From assembly GCF_018860855.1 (NCBI RefSeq), contig NZ_JAHKQE010000020.1, positions 124,001 to 188,000 on the forward strand: 64,000 bases of DNA. Direction: 5' to 3'. Under the pieces are notes generated by a model. It was not told the origin of the DNA. It searched no databases and worked only from the letters and a program-made list of their open reading frames with translations. Below, piece by piece: positions 26,732 through 36,438 of this stretch (position 1 is its first letter; the number at the start of each line of letters is the position of its first letter). Source of the stretch: Amphritea atlantica (lineage in GTDB: Bacteria; Pseudomonadota; Gammaproteobacteria; Pseudomonadales; Balneatricaceae). The position numbers were made by a program, and so were the translations under genes.

Positions 26732-29700
26732 TTAACTCAGCTCAAGTAAAACACTCAGCGCCACCGAGAAGATTGAAGAGTCAATCACCTTCGTATTCTG
26801 AATATCTCTCAGCGTATGATGCCAACGTTTTAACTGTATCGCTTTGTCTTCCTCCCAACGCTCCAACCGCTGTTTAACATCGGTATTCGCTTCACCGGAC
26901 TGCAGCACTTTAAGCGTCAATGCGCGGTGCTGATTATCCAACTCGATCCGATAGCTATTTTTCGCCAGTGCTTGCCAATGGTTAACAGCACTAAATTGAC
27001 GAATCTGCTTATCCAACCAAATCAGATTTAGGCTCGTACCCACACCAAAGTAGGTAATCGCCACCTGTTCGACATCTTCATTGGTTTCACGCGCTACATC
27101 AATCACATCCAACAGCCAATAGATGTTTTCGCTAGCCGCACAAAAGGCTGACAGTTGTCCCGAGATACCGGCAGCAGTATAACGATCATACTTCTCTTGC
27201 AATCGATCGGCAGGAATGACCTTATGGATCTGCTCGTCGGAGATCACCACTTGATCAATCGCCGGTTTATAGACGTCAAGGCAGTGCTGCATATCCAGCC
27301 CATCACGATGATGCCTCAGCAACCACTGCGTACCTCGAGCCAGCAGTTGAATCAGATCTTTCATCATCGCTACCTGCAGCTCAGCCGGCACCTGATTATC
27401 AAGCGATTCAATCTGCTGCCATTGCGCCTCGATATTGAAGACTTCACGGGCCACCATATAAGCAGAAGCAATATCAGCATAGCTCGCACCGATGGCCGAA
27501 CTGAGATTATTAACAAAGGTAATCCCCATCCGGTTAATCAGATCATTGGCGATCTGAGTCGCAGTAATCTCACGATGCAGACGGTGATTATGCAGCGCCT
27601 CAGGGAACTCTTTCAGTAATCGAGCCGGGAAAGCCGTTTCCATCTCTTTAGAGAAGCCCTTATTCTCGGTTAACCAAGAGTTTATCAGCGCTTGCTTCAG
27701 CTCGATTCGCGCATAGCAGATCAGCACCGACAGCTCTGGACGGGTTAAGCCCTTACCATGTTCACGTCGGTGCAGTAGTTGCTTCTCAGTCGGCAAAAAC
27801 TCGAGTTCAGGGTTTAGTTTACCTTCACGTTCAAGGCTCTTAATTAAGCGAATGTAATCATCCAACGATTCCTGTGACACCGTTTCGGCAATATTCAGTG
27901 CCTGCGCTTGACGATAGTTATTCTTCAGTACCAGTTCGGACACATCATCGGTCATCTCCCGCAACAGCTTATTACGCTGTTTCATGGTCATGTCGCCTTG
28001 GCTGACCAATTCGTTCAGCAGGATTTTGATATTAACCTCATGGTCGGAACAGTCGACACCACCAGCATTATCGATAAAGTCGGTATTCGATGCGCCACCA
28101 TTGAGAGCAAATTCAATCCGGCCTAACTGGGTAAAGCCTAGATTACCCCCCTCACCAAGCACTTTACATCTCAGCTCATTACCATTCACACGTAGATTAT
28201 CATTCGCTTTATCGCCGACATCCGCATGAGTTTCCTGTGATGCTTTAACGTATGTACCAATACCACCATTCCAAAGCATATCCACCGGCGCTTTCAACAA
28301 AGCATGGATCAGATCGTTTGGCGCTAGACGATTCTCCGTAATAGCAAACCGTGCTTTCATCTGCGGGGTAATTTCGATCCATTTAGCGGAACGATTAAAA
28401 ACACCGCCCCCCTCACTAATTAGCTTAGTGTTGTAATCGCTCCAACTGGAACGGGGCAGTGCAAACATCCGCTTACGCTCTGCAAAAGAACTGGCCTGAT
28501 CAGGTTCAGGATCGATAAAGATATGCATATGGTTAAACGCCGCCACCAGACTAATCGTCTCGGACAGTAACATCCCATTACCAAAGACATCGCCCGCCAT
28601 ATCGCCGATACCGATAACGGTAAAGGCTTCCTGCTGAGTATTGATGCCCTGCTCACGGAAATGGCGTTTAACCGATTCCCATGCACCTCGCGCGGTGATC
28701 CCCATTCCTTTGTGGTCGTACCCTTGGCTACCACCGGAGGCAAACGCATCACCCAACCAGAAACCATACTCGTCAGAAATAGAGTTTGCGATATCAGAGA
28801 AGGTCGCGGTACCTTTATCGGCAGCAACCACCAGATAAGGATCATCTTCATCATGACGCACCACCGCTTCAGGATGAACGACCTCGCCTGCCACCAGGTT
28901 ATCGGTGATATCGAGAAGTGCGCGAATATAGGTTTTGTAACACTCAATACCTTCGGCCTGAATCACCTCCCGATCCGTGGTATCGGGCATCCGCTTACAG
29001 ATAAAGCAGCCTTTGGCGCCCATCGGCACAATCACCGAGTTTTTCACCTGTTGAGCCTTAACCAAGCCCAATACTTCGGTACGATAATCTTCCATTCGGT
29101 CGGACCAGCGTAAACCACCACGCGCCACTTTACCGACCCGAAGATGAACACCCTCAACCCTAGGAGAATAGATAAACACTTCAAATTTAGGTTTCGGCTG
29201 AGGAATATCAGGAATCGATTGCGAATCGATTTTGAATGAAAAATAGGGTTTATCAACGCCATCTTTTTGCTGATAGAAGTTGGTCCGCAGAGTGGCCTTA
29301 ATCATCACCATAAAGCGGCGTAAAATCTTATCATCATCCAGACTGTTAACCGCTTCTAGCGCATTAAGAATGCTCTGCTCAATCGCTTCTTCTAAGCCGG
29401 TATCTTGCTTACCCGGCTGAAAACGACAGCGGAAGAGATCAACCAGTTGGCGACTAATCACAACATTACGCACCAACACATCGGCGAGGAATGGCTGTGA
29501 GAAACCGAAACGTAGTTGTTTAATATAACGGCCATAGGCACGCAACATGGCGACCTCACGCCAGTTAAGCCCACCGGCAATCACCAGTCGGTTAAACTCG
29601 TCGCTATCCGCCTGACCATCCCAAACTTTAGCAAAGGCTTCTTGCAGAATCGTTTTGACTTTATCCAGTTCGACAACCGTCTGACGATCATAGCTAACAC

Positions 29701-31525
29701 GAAAATCACTGATCCAAAACTGTTTGCTATCCCGGTCGGTGACGACATAGGGGTGTTCACTCATCACTTTCAAACCGAGGTTTTCCAGCAGAGGAATCAC
29801 ATCGGACAACACTAAGGGATTTTCAACACTGAACAGCTTAAACTTCAAAATACCATCGGACTCTTCAAACGAACGATAGAAGCTCATCGCGATATCTGCA
29901 GGCGATTTTAGATAAGAGATATGCTGCAGATCATAAACCCCATTACCGGTTGAGAAGTTCTCTTTATACGCCGAACTGAAGCCACCATTAAAACGGTTAA
30001 CAAAGCGGCTGCCCTTCTCTTCGCCATAGGTTTCGATCAGGCTGACATTTAAATCATCGTCCCAAGAGCGAGAAATTTCCAAAATCTTCGCTTCGATGGT
30101 ATCAAGATCTACCTCTTCCTGTTGATCGGGATCACCGTAGATAACAAAATGGGTCCGTGACAAAACCGATTCGGAAATCTGAGAGTTCGCCTCATAGTCC
30201 CGTCCATGTAAACCCTTGTACAACAAATTCAATACTGAGGTACGCAATTTAGTGGTGTAGAGGTCACGGGGAATATAATAGAGGCAAGAGTAAAAACGCT
30301 TACTCGCATCTTGACGGACAAACAGGCAGGCACGGCGACGCTCCTGCATATTAAAGATACCAATACTGGTTTGCTTAAGGTCGCTGGTTTGCGCCAAAAT
30401 CAACTCTTCACGCGGCATATCGGTAAGTATCTGCACCAGCGCTTTATGGCTATGTCCACCGGGTTCAAAACCACACTCAGACAGAATACTGATAAGCTTT
30501 AAGCGAACAACCGGAATCCGTAACGGGTTCGTCAGGAATACGGTTGAAGTATAGAGTCCGTAAATTCGGCACTCGCCACAGACCTTACCTTGGTCATCGA
30601 ACCGTTTAATAATAATGAGATCGCGATAAACCGAACGATGCACGGTGGAACGCACCACATCTTTACTGAACATCACCAATTGATCGGCTAATACGAACTG
30701 CTGCTCTAGCTGACTTAACTCTTTGCTTTGTTGCGAATGGCGCTGTGTACCAAGTTGTGAACCATCTACGGTATCAACAAAAACCTTACCGGCATCCTGA
30801 CGAATAACCGCCTCTTCATACCCTTGGAAGATAAAGTTCTCATCTAGCAACCAGTCTAGCAGTTTGCGCGTCTCTTTAATCTCAGGACTATTGGCATCGC
30901 GAAGGCGTAACTCCTCTTTCAGATCCTGAGCTTTCTCTTTAATCGGGGCAAAGTCATCGACAACCGCTTTAACATCCGCCAGCACTTTTAATAAACCATC
31001 ACGCAGCTCATTGAGCGTTTCCGGTGAGGAGTGCCGTTCGATCTCCAGATAGATCAGCGATTCAACCTGAGAGTTCTCATCCCTTTCACGGGCGGGCTTT
31101 AAGCTTTTCAGTTTGTGGGCTTTAGTACGTTCGCAAGCCAACACACAGTTATTGATCGTTAATATGCCCAGTTCTCGACGGTTAAGTTCCATACGCACAG
31201 AATCAACCAAAAAGGGGACATCAACATTGTGAATCTGAATCACCGTATGGTTGGAGTGCCAACCATGCTGTTCATAATCGGGGTTAAACACGCGAACATC
31301 TGGCGCAGGGGCTTTGTAGTCCTGCATCAATTGCCAGTATGATAGCGACGCCGAATACAGATATTCCAACGATCGGCTCTGCAGCTCTTCGGGTGCCGCG
31401 ACACTGAGAAATTTTTGGGTAAATAGCTGCATCGACGGTTGTAAACTCTTGCTCACCTGAGCACAGAGCTTTTCGCTGAGCAGATCAATAATCTGAGATT
31501 TGGTCAGACCCACTAAATCATGCAT
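26732..31525 (-). CDS. gdhB: NAD-specific glutamate dehydrogenase, large (about 180 kDa) type
   Basis: Catabolic enzyme that converts glutamate to 2-oxoglutarate and ammonia. The start is set at 31525 (MHDLVGLTKSQIIDLLSEK) because it has a GGAG site and the 24 residues before it look unlike the family; this gives 1597 residues. Large-GDH features include ACT-like regulatory segments in the first half and the catalytic core VARGGLRWSDRMEDYRTEVL, VPMGAKGCFICKR, DKGTATFSDIAN, GGSQGYDHKGMGITARGAW and the NAD site VIGIGDMAGDVFGNGML. Divergent from an Lrp regulator and next to putP and putA, it completes conversion of proline carbon to the citric acid cycle. Confidence 0.95.
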   Translation of the reverse strand: MHDLVGLTKSQIIDLLSEKLCAQVSKSLQPSMQLFTQKFLSVAAPEELQSRSLEYLYSASLSYWQLMQDYKAPAPDVRVFNPDYEQHGWHSNHTVIQIHNVDVPFLVDSVRMELNRRELGILTINNCVLACERTKAHKLKSLKPARERDENSQVESLIYLEIERHSSPETLNELRDGLLKVLADVKAVVDDFAPIKEKAQDLKEELRLRDANSPEIKETRKLLDWLLDENFIFQGYEEAVIRQDAGKVFVDTVDGSQLGTQRHSQQSKELSQLEQQFVLADQLVMFSKDVVRSTVHRSVYRDLIIIKRFDDQGKVCGECRIYGLYTSTVFLTNPLRIPVVRLKLISILSECGFEPGGHSHKALVQILTDMPREELILAQTSDLKQTSIGIFNMQERRRACLFVRQDASKRFYSCLYYIPRDLYTTKLRTSVLNLLYKGLHGRDYEANSQISESVLSRTHFVIYGDPDQQEEVDLDTIEAKILEISRSWDDDLNVSLIETYGEEKGSRFVNRFNGGFSSAYKENFSTGNGVYDLQHISYLKSPADIAMSFYRSFEESDGILKFKLFSVENPLVLSDVIPLLENLGLKVMSEHPYVVTDRDSKQFWISDFRVSYDRQTVVELDKVKTILQEAFAKVWDGQADSDEFNRLVIAGGLNWREVAMLRAYGRYIKQLRFGFSQPFLADVLVRNVVISRQLVDLFRCRFQPGKQDTGLEEAIEQSILNALEAVNSLDDDKILRRFMVMIKATLRTNFYQQKDGVDKPYFSFKIDSQSIPDIPQPKPKFEVFIYSPRVEGVHLRVGKVARGGLRWSDRMEDYRTEVLGLVKAQQVKNSVIVPMGAKGCFICKRMPDTTDREVIQAEGIECYKTYIRALLDITDNLVAGEVVHPEAVVRHDEDDPYLVVAADKGTATFSDIANSISDEYGFWLGDAFASGGSQGYDHKGMGITARGAWESVKRHFREQGINTQQEAFTVIGIGDMAGDVFGNGMLLSETISLVAAFNHMHIFIDPEPDQASSFAERKRMFALPRSSWSDYNTKLISEGGGVFNRSAKWIEITPQMKARFAITENRLAPNDLIHALLKAPVDMLWNGGIGTYVKASQETHADVGDKANDNLRVNGNELRCKVLGEGGNLGFTQLGRIEFALNGGASNTDFIDNAGGVDCSDHEVNIKILLNELVSQGDMTMKQRNKLLREMTDDVSELVLKNNYRQAQALNIAETVSQESLDDYIRLIKSLEREGKLNPELEFLPTEKQLLHRREHGKGLTRPELSVLICYARIELKQALINSWLTENKGFSKEMETAFPARLLKEFPEALHNHRLHREITATQIANDLINRMGITFVNNLSSAIGASYADIASAYMVAREVFNIEAQWQQIESLDNQVPAELQVAMMKDLIQLLARGTQWLLRHHRDGLDMQHCLDVYKPAIDQVVISDEQIHKVIPADRLQEKYDRYTAAGISGQLSAFCAASENIYWLLDVIDVARETNEDVEQVAITYFGVGTSLNLIWLDKQIRQFSAVNHWQALAKNSYRIELDNQHRALTLKVLQSGEANTDVKQRLERWEEDKAIQLKRWHHTLRDIQNTKVIDSSIFSVALSVLLELS

Positions 31526-31810
31526 GTTGTATAGACTCCAGATAGCTCTCGCTACGTCCGATAATAACCGGATTGTTATTATTCCCTGTATCGGCACAAA
31601 TAACGGCCATGAGACAGAGCGGTTGTGCTGATACCCACGATAATGTTATCCCGACAATAACAGGATAGTCCTAAAAACCGATAGGTATTAGTTAAGGATA
31701 AAGTATAGGAAAAGAACAGGAGTCTTTTTCACTGTATTTTTGTTTTTTATAGCCGTATCCTTCTGTTAATGATGTTTTACATAAACGAACAACCAGAACA
31801 ATAAAATATT

Positions 31811-32272
31811 ATGGATAAACTGGATAAATTAGATATGGCTATTCTGCGTGAACTGCAGAAAAATGCCCGCATTACCGTCACCGAACTCGCTGCACGCGTC
31901 GGCCTGTCGAAAACTCCCTGTCAAATCCGCATGAAACGCTTGGAAGAACAGGGCTATATCCTCGGTTACATCGCACTGGTTGATCAGAAAAAACTAGGCA
32001 CCAAGCATGTCGCCTTTGTTCAGGTAAAACTCAGCGATACCAAAACCAAAGCATTACGGGCCTTTAACGAAGCCGTCAGAGAGATTCCAGAAATTGAGCA
32101 GTGCCATATGGTCGCAGCTAACTTCGACTATCTGCTCAAGGTGAGAACCACCGGTATGGAGTCCTACCGAGAGGTACTTGGGGAGAAAATATCCTCGCTG
32201 CCCTATGTGACCCAAACCAGCACCTTTGTGGTCATGGAAGATGTCAAAGATATTGAGTCTAAACTCCTCTGA
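31811..32272 (+). CDS. Lrp/AsnC-family transcriptional regulator
   Basis: A 153-residue regulator. The N-terminal helix-turn-helix (LDMAILRELQKNARITVTEL then AARVGLSKTPCQIRMKRLEE) is followed by the ligand-binding RAM domain (HVAFVQVKLSD, EIEQCHMVAANFDYLLKVR). It is divergent from gdhB with about 285 bases between starts and near putA/putP. Lrp-type proteins named PutR or BkdR control proline and branched-chain catabolism, so it may regulate these genes. That is inference from position. PutA here lacks its own DNA-binding domain, which fits an external regulator. Confidence 0.9.
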   Translation: MDKLDKLDMAILRELQKNARITVTELAARVGLSKTPCQIRMKRLEEQGYILGYIALVDQKKLGTKHVAFVQVKLSDTKTKALRAFNEAVREIPEIEQCHMVAANFDYLLKVRTTGMESYREVLGEKISSLPYVTQTSTFVVMEDVKDIESKLL

Positions 32273-32331
32273 TCAGCACTTTTGATCACTCTAAATTGTT
32301 ATATCAAAGAACCTTAACCTGAGTACAGACT

Positions 32332-33222
32332 GTGAACCGAACCTCACTTCTACTGGCATTAGCGGTTGTACTCATGTGGTCGACCGTCGCGACCGCCTTT
32401 AAACTAACACTCGCGCTCATCAGCCCACTACAGATGCTCTGGATTGCAGTAGCAACCTCTTTTGTGATCCTACTGATCGCCACGATCCTGCAGCAAAAAT
32501 TGCGTCTAGCCTATCAGTACCTACGCCAATCAGGTGGTTATTTTCTGCTATTGGCATTACTCAATCCCACCCTGTATTACTTAATCCTATTCGCCGCCTA
32601 TGATCGATTACCAGCGCAACAAGCCCAGGCGCTGAACTACACTTGGGCGGTGGTGCTAAGCATCATGGCGGTGCCTTTCCTAGGGCAAACCTTTACGCTA
32701 AAAAAATTCATTAGCATCATTTTGGCATACAGCGGCGTGATAGTGATCGCCACACAGGGCAACCTGCTATCGTTGGATTTTAAAAACCCTCTCGGCGTTA
32801 TCCTAGGCGTCGGCAGCTCTCTTTTCTTTGCCAGTTATTGGATTCTCAATACCCGCAACCCACGCGACGCGGTCGTTTCACTGCTACTCTGCTTTGGCCT
32901 GAGCTTGCCAATGCTCAGTGTGTTAATGCTAATTCAGGGCGAGGTCACCGCTCTGCCCTGGCAGGCGGTTGCTGGCGGCATCTATATCGGTACCTTTGAG
33001 ATGGGCTTTGCCTTCTTATTATGGATGCAGGCCATGCGAATGACCGATAACACCGCTCAGTTGAGTAACCTTGTGTACCTATCACCGCCTCTGTCGTTGA
33101 TCTTGCTATCCACCCTTGCAGATGAACCGGTGATGTTCTCGACCATCATAGGGCTGGTACTCATTATCAGCGGTGTCCTTATTCAGCAACTCAAAGGTAA
33201 ACCCTCATCGGCCGCTGACTAA
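32332..33222 (+). CDS. EamA/DMT-family transporter
   Basis: Inner-membrane protein of 296 residues with ten helices in two five-helix EamA repeats. It begins at GTG. Seen features are VVLMWSTVATAFKLTL at the first helix, TLYYLILFAAYDRLPAQQAQALNY in repeat one, and FEMGFAFLLWMQAMRMTDN with YLSPPLSLILLS in repeat two. Such proteins export amino acids or metabolites. It is 60 bases after the Lrp regulator on the same strand, which suggests an amino-acid exporter under its control. The 3' end overlaps the convergent unknown operon by four bases. Confidence 0.88.
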   Translation: MNRTSLLLALAVVLMWSTVATAFKLTLALISPLQMLWIAVATSFVILLIATILQQKLRLAYQYLRQSGGYFLLLALLNPTLYYLILFAAYDRLPAQQAQALNYTWAVVLSIMAVPFLGQTFTLKKFISIILAYSGVIVIATQGNLLSLDFKNPLGVILGVGSSLFFASYWILNTRNPRDAVVSLLLCFGLSLPMLSVLMLIQGEVTALPWQAVAGGIYIGTFEMGFAFLLWMQAMRMTDNTAQLSNLVYLSPPLSLILLSTLADEPVMFSTIIGLVLIISGVLIQQLKGKPSSAAD

Positions 33223-35366
33223 GCGATTAACGCATTAATCAGCTCTTCGGTTTGTTCGCGCTTAGCGGTATCGGTTATCTGATCAAGGCCAAATAGATAG
33301 TTTAAAGCGTTACGTGCATCACGACTAAGATCTTTAATCGTGACGTTATGATGATAATGTCTGACCTCCTCAAACAGACTGTTCAGACTTCTATCCCCAC
33401 GTAATTGGGCCGCAAAATGGTTAGCCCCACCGAGGTGTTCTACCAGCCCTTCGACTAATGCTTCGCCGTTGGTATCGGAGGTGAAATAACCTACGATCGC
33501 ACCAATGAGCCCGACAATTAATGCGGCCACAAACAGTACTGCCGCCGCCGGTGGTACCACCGCCGTACCAGCCGACATCCAGAGCATAAACCCGAACAAG
33601 CTCAAAAGACCACTGGCGAGCCCAATGCCAGCAACCGTCATCCCTGCATAGTCCCGGGTACGATGCTCCTCAGCCATCATCGCACTACTGGATGCAATCG
33701 CGGCTAATGAACCAAAAAAACCTAATGTTCGGCCAACAGCCGCCGTCCCAAGCCTACCTTGACTGACAAATTTAAAACGCTGTAACGCCTGTATCAAGGA
33801 CGAGGCAAAGCCCGTGAATTGGGCAGCCGTATCACCCCATAAACGAATCCGAGTGATCATACTATCGGTCGTCGTGGTAGCAGCTGTGACAAAGGCATTA
33901 AGAAAGAGTATGCCGGTGATCAGCGACATAAACACGCCCCAGCCGGGGCTGCTCATAACATTAGAATTAACAACCCTTTCACTCCACCCTTTAACCCCGA
34001 TAACCTCAGCAGGGTCGGTGGAGCTCATACGGCGGATAAACTCGTTTCTATCAGGACCACTCAAACCAATTAATTTAGCGGTCACGCGCACGCTCAGGTT
34101 CCGTATTATCAGCCCTGTGTTGTGGTTTTCCGACGCTATCTGAATTATTTTTGCCATTGATGCTTCCAGCACCCCCATCAACAAGGAGGGCGGCCCTGGC
34201 AAGTTACCGGCAATAGTAGGAACAAGGCTGATTTTTGCCGCCACCGTGCCTAAGCAGGATGAAGACGCAAAGCTGCGCCATTCACCTCTATCGATCATCT
34301 CTAATGCGGGTTGTAAACGCTCCGTGATAAACGTCACCGCATGACTACTGGTCAGCACCACTCGATAACAGGCACCCAGTTTGCTGTAAACGCCCTGCAT
34401 AAAGCGGCTGGTGATCATGTCATCACTCTGGCATGCCTGAGCTAGCAGTTCATACAATCGACTATCGCCTTCGAGCATCTGGTATAGGCTGTCAGAGTCC
34501 CGGCGAATAGCCCCTTGCAGTGAACGCGCTCTCGTCGTCGGTTCACGTCCCAAGGTTCGGTCGGCATAGTCCTTGAGTGAATTCAATTTCCGCTGAAGCG
34601 TGTCAATGTTGCTCTGCTGCGTACTTGAATACCCCGATACGGGGTTCACTTCAGCAATATCAACAAACTCAATTAATAATCCAAGTGAGCCTAGTTCTTG
34701 CTGATAGGGTTGCAAAATACGCCCTAAGGCCTGCTGATTAGCCGCAATTCGCTCGGCTTTAGCGAGCGCATTATCGACTTCGGTCAATAAGGAACTACTT
34801 AACTGCTGCATGTTCGCCGACACCAATGCGGTGCGGTTGAGTGCGACTTCCTGTTCCAGTGCTTCGGTGCGAGGCAGTATCAGCCGATAATTACGTCCAA
34901 CAGGTAAACGCCATCGATGATAACGGGGTGTGCCGGCATCCGCATCACCATTCATCACCGCCCTGAGTGCCGCGGTTTGATCCTCTACTGAAGTGGCGTC
35001 ACCACCAACATAACGCCGATAAAGGTATTCACGCACAAAACCATTAGGACCGTTATGCCAATTGAGAATACGGCTAAACAAGCTTCTCCGTTCCAGCTTG
35101 AGCGCCTCGGCTAAGGTGCCAATAGTCGGATTAGGATGAGTTTCGCTATACGTACTCAGTTCAACGCGTACCAGCGGGTAATCAAAATTTGCTATACGGT
35201 ATAAAAAAACACCCGCCATCCGAGTCCGCTCATTACGATCCGCATGACGAACGTCTTCTATCTGCTGGTTATAGATTTCAGAATAATTAACCGCATCACT
35301 CACACAGGCGAACTCCTCGCTTATATCCGTTCCTGGGCTGCTGACGTCACAAACTTGATCACACAT
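33219..35366 (-). CDS. Large protein with pore-former-like membrane segment, last gene of the unknown operon
   Basis: A 715-residue protein I cannot place in a family with certainty. Residues 1-380 are soluble and mostly helical. Membrane stretches follow: about 476-498 (WGVFMSLITGILFLNAFVTA), 546-563, 576-595 and 603-628 (AAAVLFVAALIVGLIGAIVG). A soluble tail of about 85 residues ends the protein. The order helix, charged loop (EEHRTRDY), Gly/Ala-rich hairpin and then F-T-S-D-T resembles the C-terminal part of VasX-type and related type VI pore-forming effectors. No signal peptide is present and no immunity gene is obvious. It follows the other genes after a 110-base gap. Effector or membrane-anchor role is inference. 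Confidence 0.6.
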   Translation of the reverse strand: MCDQVCDVSSPGTDISEEFACVSDAVNYSEIYNQQIEDVRHADRNERTRMAGVFLYRIANFDYPLVRVELSTYSETHPNPTIGTLAEALKLERRSLFSRILNWHNGPNGFVREYLYRRYVGGDATSVEDQTAALRAVMNGDADAGTPRYHRWRLPVGRNYRLILPRTEALEQEVALNRTALVSANMQQLSSSLLTEVDNALAKAERIAANQQALGRILQPYQQELGSLGLLIEFVDIAEVNPVSGYSSTQQSNIDTLQRKLNSLKDYADRTLGREPTTRARSLQGAIRRDSDSLYQMLEGDSRLYELLAQACQSDDMITSRFMQGVYSKLGACYRVVLTSSHAVTFITERLQPALEMIDRGEWRSFASSSCLGTVAAKISLVPTIAGNLPGPPSLLMGVLEASMAKIIQIASENHNTGLIIRNLSVRVTAKLIGLSGPDRNEFIRRMSSTDPAEVIGVKGWSERVVNSNVMSSPGWGVFMSLITGILFLNAFVTAATTTTDSMITRIRLWGDTAAQFTGFASSLIQALQRFKFVSQGRLGTAAVGRTLGFFGSLAAIASSSAMMAEEHRTRDYAGMTVAGIGLASGLLSLFGFMLWMSAGTAVVPPAAAVLFVAALIVGLIGAIVGYFTSDTNGEALVEGLVEHLGGANHFAAQLRGDRSLNSLFEEVRHYHHNVTIKDLSRDARNALNYLFGLDQITDTAKREQTEELINALIA

Positions 35367-35476
35367 AGCTTTGCTCCCTAGCCGCTGGCTAATGCCACAG
35401 ACTGTTACTTTTTTATCTACGCAGATGTTTATCTAGGCTAATCGACGGGCTGATACAGCAACTTTCAGCAATAGGT

Positions 35477-35827
35477 TTAGTCTGGAGTATCATCCTCATC
35501 GGCTGGATCGGGTTGAGTATTAAACTGTTCATCCACCGGCGGCATCGGTACTGTCTCGGGGTCTGGCCAAGCAGCCTGTCGTTGTTGGTTCTGCTGTAAC
35601 TGTTCGGCATTCAACCCAGGCATCTCTCGCAGCATTCTCATCGTTGAGATTAAACTGCTAAAACCTTGCTGACTCTGCCGACTATTGTTACTCAGGCTGA
35701 CAGACCCAACCCTGCCTAACCCACCGGCAATTGGATTCTGTAGATCAAAGGTTTCCCCTGCGGGTGCATTCTGCTGCTGAGATATGCGCCGTAGTAGCGA
35801 TTCAATTTGCTGACCACCATTACTCAT
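35477..35827 (-). CDS. Small unknown protein, Gln-rich with acidic tail
   Basis: A 116-residue protein with an AAGGAG site six bases before the ATG, so it is a real gene. The sequence is low complexity: Gln/Asn-rich N-terminal and middle parts (NNSRQSQQGFSSLISTMRML, LNAEQLQQNQQRQAAW) and a Pro/Asp/Glu tail (VPMPPVDEQFNTQPDPADED). It is predicted by eye to be largely disordered. No family recognised. It lies 18 bases after the PASTA-type protein gene and before the 715-residue protein, so it could be an adaptor or chaperone for that protein. Confidence 0.65.
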   Translation of the reverse strand: MSNGGQQIESLLRRISQQQNAPAGETFDLQNPIAGGLGRVGSVSLSNNSRQSQQGFSSLISTMRMLREMPGLNAEQLQQNQQRQAAWPDPETVPMPPVDEQFNTQPDPADEDDTPD

Positions 35828-35845
35828 TTCAGACTCCTTAGGCGT

Positions 35846-36421
35846 TTATACGCCTACCGTAATCAGATTACCGGCATCAATAAACGATCCAGCAACCGGT
35901 TTGGTCGAGGCCACAATCGCCGAATCTTTCGCGCTTCGAGGAGAAACCGTAAACTCGATACCCATTTTTTCCAGCAACTCTTTGGCTTCCCCTAGCGGAA
36001 TACCCGAAAGCAGTGGCACCACCTGCATATTGTCGATTTCTAGCGGAGCAGGCACCGGCCTAAAGGTCAATTTCAGCTTACTCGCTCCCTCGATCTTAAA
36101 GTCATACTGGTTCTGATAACTTGCATCGACGGTTGTGCCTTTTATCTCGGTTTTCACCTTTCGGTCGCTGCCAATAGACTGCTGCACCGTCAACGCCATA
36201 CTGATTTCAGCTTCCGCTTCGGGAATAACATACCAAGTAGGGCGATAGCCGATCCGACGCATCTCTTTGAGCAACTCATCATCAAGGCTATAAATCTGCT
36301 TTAGGTTTTCGATGGTTTTTGCGTCGATCGCGTATTGCGCCTGCGCCACACCGATTCCCATCTCCGCGATCATATCGCCTAGAGGCGTCGCCAATACTTT
36401 TGTAAAAGGATTCTCTGCCAT
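35846..36421 (-). CDS. Paralogous structural-type protein fused to a PASTA domain
   Basis: A 191-residue protein. Residues 8-130 follow the pattern of the paralogue family in this operon: TPLGDMIAEMGIGVAQAQYA, a middle RIGYRPTWYVIPEAEAEISM strand, YQNQYDFKIEGASKLK, and PVPAP near 122-126. Residues 132-191 are a PASTA domain (VPLLSGIPLGEAKELLEKMG and VASTKPVAGSFIDAGNLITV). There is no signal peptide, so the PASTA domain is not on a classical export route. Strong AAGGAG site. PASTA domains usually bind peptidoglycan fragments; here the role is unknown. Confidence 0.7.
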   Translation of the reverse strand: MAENPFTKVLATPLGDMIAEMGIGVAQAQYAIDAKTIENLKQIYSLDDELLKEMRRIGYRPTWYVIPEAEAEISMALTVQQSIGSDRKVKTEIKGTTVDASYQNQYDFKIEGASKLKLTFRPVPAPLEIDNMQVVPLLSGIPLGEAKELLEKMGIEFTVSPRSAKDSAIVASTKPVAGSFIDAGNLITVGV

Positions 36422-36438
36422 AACGCTCTCCTTGAGAC

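Noticed and set aside
27155-29113. Several frames of 150-175 codons antisense to or in another frame of the glutamate dehydrogenase gene
   Set aside because: They overlap a certain gene throughout and their composition is that of shadow frames.
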